From Saccharophagus degradans 2-40 (GTDB taxonomy: Bacteria > Pseudomonadota > Gammaproteobacteria > Pseudomonadales > Cellvibrionaceae), in the NCBI RefSeq assembly GCF_000013665.1, contig NC_007912.1, positions 310,001 to 374,000 of the forward strand: a stretch of 64,000 nt of DNA. Reading direction: 5' to 3'. The notes beneath the pieces are model-generated. The model saw nothing but the letters and a program-made list of their open reading frames with translations. It was not told the origin of the DNA and made no database searches. Each line of letters begins with the position of its first letter. The first letter of the stretch is position 1. Positions 60,034 to 64,000 of this stretch are shown piece by piece. The position numbers were made by a program, and so were the translations under genes.

Positions 60034-61763
60034 ACCCAACTAACAAGCCGCGCGCACTTAAAAGGTCTGCGCAACGCACATTACAAGGCACATCACAAAG
60101 CACTTTAGTAAATACAATAGCCTGCGGTTTTCTAACCGCGGGTTTAGTTTTATATGGGCCCGTGTATGCGCAAGTGCCCGAAGCAACAGATGAAGCCAAG
60201 CAACGCAATGTGCGGGATGTTAAAGCAGAGAGCCGTCAGCGGGTAGAGAGCTTTCAGCTAAAAGAAAGTTATCAGCGGACAGAAGACAGTAAACAGGCCG
60301 AAGAAATCAACTTAAAGGCCTCTAGCGCACAGCAAATAAGCGACGCAGCTAAGCAGCAAAACGCAACGCAAGCGCGCAGCACGGCAACTAGGCAGCAGGT
60401 GCGCGAGCAACAACCCACAAGTGAGTTGGGCAGCGCACAGCAAAATACTGCTAAAGAGCGCGATATAGCGACTGGCGAAGCGCAGATAAAAGGCAGCTCC
60501 GCGCAAGATAAAGAAAACGCTGCGCAAGCAGCAGAAAATAAAGCGCAGGCGGCCGAAAGTGCTGCCGATGCCACAGTGCAGCAGCAAGCTACAGCAACTC
60601 AGCCTAGCAAGCGTCCCCTTGCGCCGCCCCGTATTCCTCCAAGCCCAATTACTGCAAACTTAACCACTAGCGCAGTGCCACCGCTGCCGGTAAAGGCCGT
60701 AATACCATCGGTAACTAACGCTAACCAAAACAGCAATTTTGAACCCAACGAACTCGTGTTGGTAAGTGCCGATATGGCCGCCGCCAAGCAAGCGGCGAGT
60801 TACCTAAACCGCTACGGCGCACAAATTAAAACCCGCTCGGCGCTGGCTAACCTAGGTTTGGTGATGAGTGTATTTCGCTTACCAGAGGGTGAAGATACGT
60901 TAGCCATTATTCGCCAAATTCAAACCGACTTGCCCAGCCTGCAAACCGATACCAACCAGCGCTACCAATTGCAAAATAGCCGTAAAACCTATGGTGCGAG
61001 TATGGTGGGCTGGCCGCAGGCGCCAAGCTGTATTACGCAAAATGCGCTGCATGTGGGGGTGATAGACACACCGGTAAACACTGCACACCCAGCCTTACTT
61101 GGGGCCAATATTCAGGCAAAAAGTTTTATAAAAGGGGAGCCAGCAAGCGCAACCCACGGCACTGCCGTTGCGAGTATTTTGGTGGGTAGAGTGCAGGCGG
61201 GTTTTAGTGGCCTGCTACCACAGGCGCAACTGACGGCAGCGGCGGTATTTCGCCAGCGCGGCGAGCAGGTAGAAGCCACAACCGATTCCCTTTTGTTAGC
61301 CCTAGATTGGCTGGTGCAGCAGCAGGTAAGTGTTATTAACCTAAGCCTTGGGGGTGAGCGCAATCGCGTATTGGCACAGGCTATAGAGCAAGTGCTAGCA
61401 AAACGTATCGCCATCGTTGCGGCAGCCGGTAATAACGGCCCACAGGCAGAGCCCGTATACCCAGCAGCGCAGGCAGGGGTAATAGCGGTAACCGCGGTGG
61501 ATGCCGCTGGCCGCCTATACGACCAAGCGAATCACGGCAGCTATATTGAATTTGCAGCCCCTGGGGTAGATATTTGGGCGGCAGATAACGCGCAAGGCGG
61601 GCATTACCACACCGGCACCTCCTTCGCCGCCCCATACTTAACCGCCGCTTTGGCTGTTGCCAATATCCAACAGCTACAAAATCAAGCGCAAGATAAAGGC
61701 CCAGCAGGCAAAGACCCCCAATACGGCCACGGCCTACTCACCATGCCACCCCTTTGCCAATAA
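60030..61763 (+). CDS. S8 family serine peptidase (subtilase)
   Basis: 577 aa, start overlapping the anti-sigma stop (ATGA). N-terminal signal/TM (about 30-48). A Gln/Ala/Lys-rich helical stretch (about 55-190) precedes a Pro-rich linker. A propeptide-like segment (about 237-315, NELVLVSADMAAAKQAASYL) precedes the catalytic domain. Catalytic triad: Asp345 (HVGVIDTP), His376 (THGTAVASIL) and Ser530 (GTSFAAPY), with Asn in AAAGNNGP for the oxyanion hole. All are intact. It could cleave the anti-sigma factor or the surface proteins of the same operon. Confidence 0.92.
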   Translation: MNPTNKPRALKRSAQRTLQGTSQSTLVNTIACGFLTAGLVLYGPVYAQVPEATDEAKQRNVRDVKAESRQRVESFQLKESYQRTEDSKQAEEINLKASSAQQISDAAKQQNATQARSTATRQQVREQQPTSELGSAQQNTAKERDIATGEAQIKGSSAQDKENAAQAAENKAQAAESAADATVQQQATATQPSKRPLAPPRIPPSPITANLTTSAVPPLPVKAVIPSVTNANQNSNFEPNELVLVSADMAAAKQAASYLNRYGAQIKTRSALANLGLVMSVFRLPEGEDTLAIIRQIQTDLPSLQTDTNQRYQLQNSRKTYGASMVGWPQAPSCITQNALHVGVIDTPVNTAHPALLGANIQAKSFIKGEPASATHGTAVASILVGRVQAGFSGLLPQAQLTAAAVFRQRGEQVEATTDSLLLALDWLVQQQVSVINLSLGGERNRVLAQAIEQVLAKRIAIVAAAGNNGPQAEPVYPAAQAGVIAVTAVDAAGRLYDQANHGSYIEFAAPGVDIWAADNAQGGHYHTGTSFAAPYLTAALAVANIQQLQNQAQDKGPAGKDPQYGHGLLTMPPLCQ

Positions 61764-61800
61764 CCCGTTTAGCCCAAACACGTTCCCCAAACAACAAAAA

Positions 61801-61827
61801 AGCCCGCAACCTATAAAGGCGCGGGCT
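61801..61827. terminator. GC-rich hairpin at the end of the subtilase operon
   Basis: AGCCCGC-N13-GCGGGCT with A-rich left flank. The same 27-bp sequence recurs with one change at 62075-62101. Confidence 0.8.
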
Positions 61828-61886
61828 CAGTTTATTGATAAACCCCTCTATTATTTTAGCGAAGAGCCTAATCCTTCTAAATCCGC

Positions 61887-62035
61887 AAATTCTAAGGTTG
61901 ATAGCTCAAAAAACGTGTGAATATGTCCCTATAACTTGATCAATTCGTCCCGACAACTGCTCCTGCGTTGTTCTAACATCGCCATCCGTGGCGAAGCATG
62001 AATTGAGCATTTTTGATCTTCCAACCTTAGAATTT
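61887..62035. repeat. Palindromic element with 14-bp perfect ends, flanked by repeated hairpins
   Basis: AAATTCTAAGGTTG (61887-61900) and its exact complement (62022-62035) delimit 149 bp; AACTTGATC (61933-61941) and GATCAAGTT (62053-62061) add a second offset pair. The element lies between the two copies of the AGCCCGCAACCTATAAAGG hairpin. No coding capacity. The layout suggests a MITE-like or palindromic insertion unit. Confidence 0.7.
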
Positions 62036-62074
62036 ACTCGCTGGATTGCCTAGATCAAGTTTGTCATCAGTCTG

Positions 62075-62102
62075 AGCCCGCAACCTATAAAGGTGCGGGC
62101 TT
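62075..62102. terminator. Second copy of the GC-rich hairpin
   Basis: AGCCCGC-N13-GCGGGCT, differing from 61801-61827 by a single C/T. It is between convergent genes and is followed by TTCTTCT on the plus strand. It may serve both strands. Confidence 0.75.
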
Positions 62103-62160
62103 CTTCTCTATAGCTAGCGATTAATTACTAGCGACTCTCGGTTGTCACTTACCGATTGCT

Positions 62161-62598
62161 TTAGCGTTTACCAGTAGGCAAGCCAGATGCCGCATCTCTT
62201 GGCGAAACTACCTCGGGTGAGCTAGCGCTAGATTTCATTTCAATGCGATTAACGCGAATGCGAGTTTTGCACTGGGTGGTATTTGCATCAATCTTTTTGC
62301 CGCCTACACAGCTTTTTGCGGTGCGCTCTAGCTCTGCGGTTGCTTTAACGGGGGTAGGGCCACCGCCATTACCACCAGCTAGGCCACCGTGACCTTCACA
62401 CAAAGAGGGGGCTACAATGCCTATGCCACCAGGGCCGCCAGAGTAAGAGAATATTTGGCCATCGGTACACACAATGGCGTAGTAGTTGTTAGCTAGGGTA
62501 TACACGGTATAGGCCGATGCAGCCGGTGCCATTAAAGTGCCTAAGCCAATAACCATGGTAAGTGCGCTTAATTTTGCTTTTAACGTTAATTTTTTCAT
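62161..62598 (-). CDS. Small secreted Cys/HGG protein 1
   Basis: 145 aa with RBS GGAGG. Signal peptide to about residue 29 (MAPAASA). The core YYAIVCTDGQIF...LCEGHGGLAGGNGG is related to VLKCKDGTT...FCADHGGIAAGYP of the protein at 62785: two Cys, a DG turn and an HGG-hA motif. Two further Cys (KSCVGG, TQCKTR) are specific to this one and may form a second disulphide. Ser/Lys-rich tail. Function unknown. Confidence 0.7.
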   Translation of the reverse strand: MKKLTLKAKLSALTMVIGLGTLMAPAASAYTVYTLANNYYAIVCTDGQIFSYSGGPGGIGIVAPSLCEGHGGLAGGNGGGPTPVKATAELERTAKSCVGGKKIDANTTQCKTRIRVNRIEMKSSASSPEVVSPRDAASGLPTGKR

Positions 62599-62784
62599 TG
62601 TGGGCCTCCTCAGGCTTAATTCTTTTTGTTAGTTAGATACTAGTTGTTTAACTTAGCTATTTACTGCTTGCTTAAAAGGTGTGTCGTAATCAGTTTTAAA
62701 AGGGTTCAAACTATTTTTAATAGTTTTACAACTTATTTAAAAAACCGTCCGTGGCGAGTTAAATCCCTATTTGCAACCTGTGTA
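62599..62784. other. Intergenic spacer between the two paralogues
   Basis: 186 bp, AT-rich; should hold the promoter of the 62161 gene. Nothing else seen. Confidence 0.35.
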
Positions 62785-63144
62785 TTAGTTACTGCTTTTA
62801 TTGCTGCGGCTAGAGTTGTAATCGGTAGCTTTTAATCCGCTACTGGTACTAGAGCTACTAGTGCTACCAGTGTTTGTAACGGCGGGAGCTAAGCGATTGG
62901 TCTTTTGTGCAGTAACACCTTGTTTGGGGTAGCCCGCTGCAATACCGCCGTGATCTGCGCAAAAAGCGGTAGCTGTAATATGGTTAGGTGGCATAGAGCT
63001 GGTGTTCGTGGTGCCATCTTTGCACTTCAAAACAAACTGCGTATCCGAACTGCCGTTAATTTCGTAAGCCGAAGCGCCTGTGGCTGCAAGGGTAGTAGCA
63101 AGTGAGATAAAAGTAGCGGCGGTAAGGGTAAGTAAGCGGTTCAT
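62785..63144 (-). CDS. Small secreted Cys/HGG protein 2
   Basis: 119 aa from ATG 63144, with GGAG seven bases upstream; five extra residues from 63159 lack such a site. Signal peptide to about residue 26 (ATGASA). Mature core: FVLKCKDGTT and AFCADHGGIAAGYPKQG, then a Thr/Ser/Asn-rich, disordered C-terminus. It shares the core of the neighbouring protein (62161) and probably arose by duplication. The Cys pair probably forms a disulphide. Confidence 0.68.
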   Translation of the reverse strand: MNRLLTLTAATFISLATTLAATGASAYEINGSSDTQFVLKCKDGTTNTSSMPPNHITATAFCADHGGIAAGYPKQGVTAQKTNRLAPAVTNTGSTSSSSTSSGLKATDYNSSRSNKSSN

Positions 63145-63343
63145 AACAATCTCCAACATAAGTAATGTGTATTTGCTGCAGCGAGTTTGCTCAGCGGGTT
63201 TACTTATGTGTCGGAGGTAAATTAAGAACGGTTCAAAGTTTTTTAAATCAGAGTTTTCTCAACTTTATATAGTCGCTAATCACAAGCGATTAGCGACTGT
63301 ATGCTTGAGCTGATTTGAACGTGCTAGAGATGCTAAGTAAGCG

Positions 63344-63883
63344 CTAGAGATGAGAGGCGAGTCTTTCAAGCAGTTGTTTAAGTGTTGCATCTAGCTCGGT
63401 GTTAGTGAGTTTTCGGGCTTCAGTATCAAAGTGACTATTGAATTGGGGTATAGAAAGTTCGCCTACTACGTTTGCGCCAAAGTGCGGTAGCGATTTAACC
63501 GCTTGCGCTAATACATTGGCGGCGCCGCCTTTGCCTGGTGAAGTGGCAAGTGCGAGTACAGGCTTATTTTGAAACACCTTGGTATCAATACGCGACGTCC
63601 AGTCGTACAGGTTTTTATAGGCGGCGGTATAAGAGCCGTTGTGCTCTGCGAATGAAATAATTAAACCATCCGCTTCGCCTAACTTTTTGTAAAACCGTTG
63701 TGCTGCATCGGGGCTACCGAGTGCTTTCTCTCGGTCAACGCTAAACAGTGGCATTTCAAAATCGTTTAAATCTAAAAGCTCCACCTCTACGTTGTTTAAT
63801 TGGCGCGTTGCATACGTAACTAGTCGCTTGTTGATAGATGTAGAGCTGCTACTCGCTGCGAAGGCTACTATCTTAGTCGTCAT
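63344..63883 (-). CDS. NADPH-dependent FMN reductase (azoreductase/chromate-reductase-like)
   Basis: 179 aa from ATG 63883 (AAGGA seven bases upstream); a longer frame to 63904 lacks a site. Flavodoxin-like fold: FAASSSSTSINKRL at the FMN phosphate loop, ELLDLNDFEMPLF, the isoalloxazine-binding loop AEHNGSYTAAYKNLYDW, and ALATSPGKGGAANVL. These match the PF03358 family, which reduces FMN, quinones or azo dyes with NADPH. It stands alone; no operon partner is visible in the window. Confidence 0.9.
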   Translation of the reverse strand: MTTKIVAFAASSSSTSINKRLVTYATRQLNNVEVELLDLNDFEMPLFSVDREKALGSPDAAQRFYKKLGEADGLIISFAEHNGSYTAAYKNLYDWTSRIDTKVFQNKPVLALATSPGKGGAANVLAQAVKSLPHFGANVVGELSIPQFNSHFDTEARKLTNTELDATLKQLLERLASHL

Positions 63884-64000
63884 AAATAATCCTTGTGGTG
63901 GCAAAATACAGTAGCCATCATATACTGGTTAAGCATAGATTACATGTTGCCCAAAAAATGGGGGTAATCAATTCAGTGCATTAAATTGTTTATTTCGTGT

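Overview
This window looks like a chromosomal segment of a marine gammaproteobacterium of the Cellvibrionales (Saccharophagus/Teredinibacter type). The reasons are moderate GC content, long runs of outer-membrane and envelope proteins, an E. coli-like REP/RAYT system, a LodA/LodB quinoprotein pair and many short intergenic heptamer/octamer repeats. The species is an inference from style, not from a search.

Layout. 1-8.1 kb: envelope genes (a truncated lipoprotein, an MscS channel, a methyltransferase), an ECF sigma/anti-sigma operon with its own predicted promoter, a TPR/barrel protein, a secreted cyclophilin with a GlyGly-CTERM tail and an OMP. 8.7-13.5 kb: a phosphatase-lipid kinase fusion, an Omp85-like protein (its paralogue lies at 45.7 kb), an octamer repeat array and an AI-2E family permease. 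14-26.3 kb: a signalling and stress island. It holds a BON protein, MgtC, an NtrC-type sigma-54 regulator, a tiny DHp-like protein, a CHASE3-like kinase, a lone receiver and a REC-kinase-REC-REC hybrid. These are followed by small envelope-stress proteins (entericidin-like, DUF1328, YqjD/YqjE/YqjK-like, MscS, DUF2383). Four sigma-54 (-24/-12) promoter matches precede exactly these stress genes, so regulators and likely regulon sit together.

26.3-31 kb: a candidate RNA-repair locus. It has a divergent tRNA-Asn, rtcB, a receiver-like protein resembling the cyclic-phosphate-processing (cREC) family, about 730 nt of highly structured non-coding DNA with two tRNA-like elements, and a slipin. 31-40.5 kb: accessory DNA. 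It holds a lipoprotein, a small gene behind a structured leader, an integron-type attC site with a DUF262 + HEPN putative defence cassette, and two near-identical RAYT transposases plus a fragment of a third, with REPs.

40.5-52.9 kb: lodB/lodA-like genes, an OmpA-family protein, the second Omp85-like protein, and a TonB receptor - MipA/OmpV - DUF3019 - OmpR regulator - histidine kinase run. 53-54.6 kb: an SDR divergent from a TetR regulator, with two palindromic operators between them. 55.4-61.8 kb: a compact operon of a surface protein, an Ig/FN3-like secreted protein, an ECF sigma factor, an anti-sigma factor and a subtilase. The anti-sigma factor's periplasmic tail looks like a subtilase propeptide. 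62-64 kb: two related small secreted Cys/HGG proteins and an NADPH:FMN reductase.

The most promising undescribed material is the tRNA-like/structured RNA content around rtcB-cREC-slipin, the self-contained sigma-54 stress regulon, and the propeptide-like anti-sigma factor paired with a subtilase.
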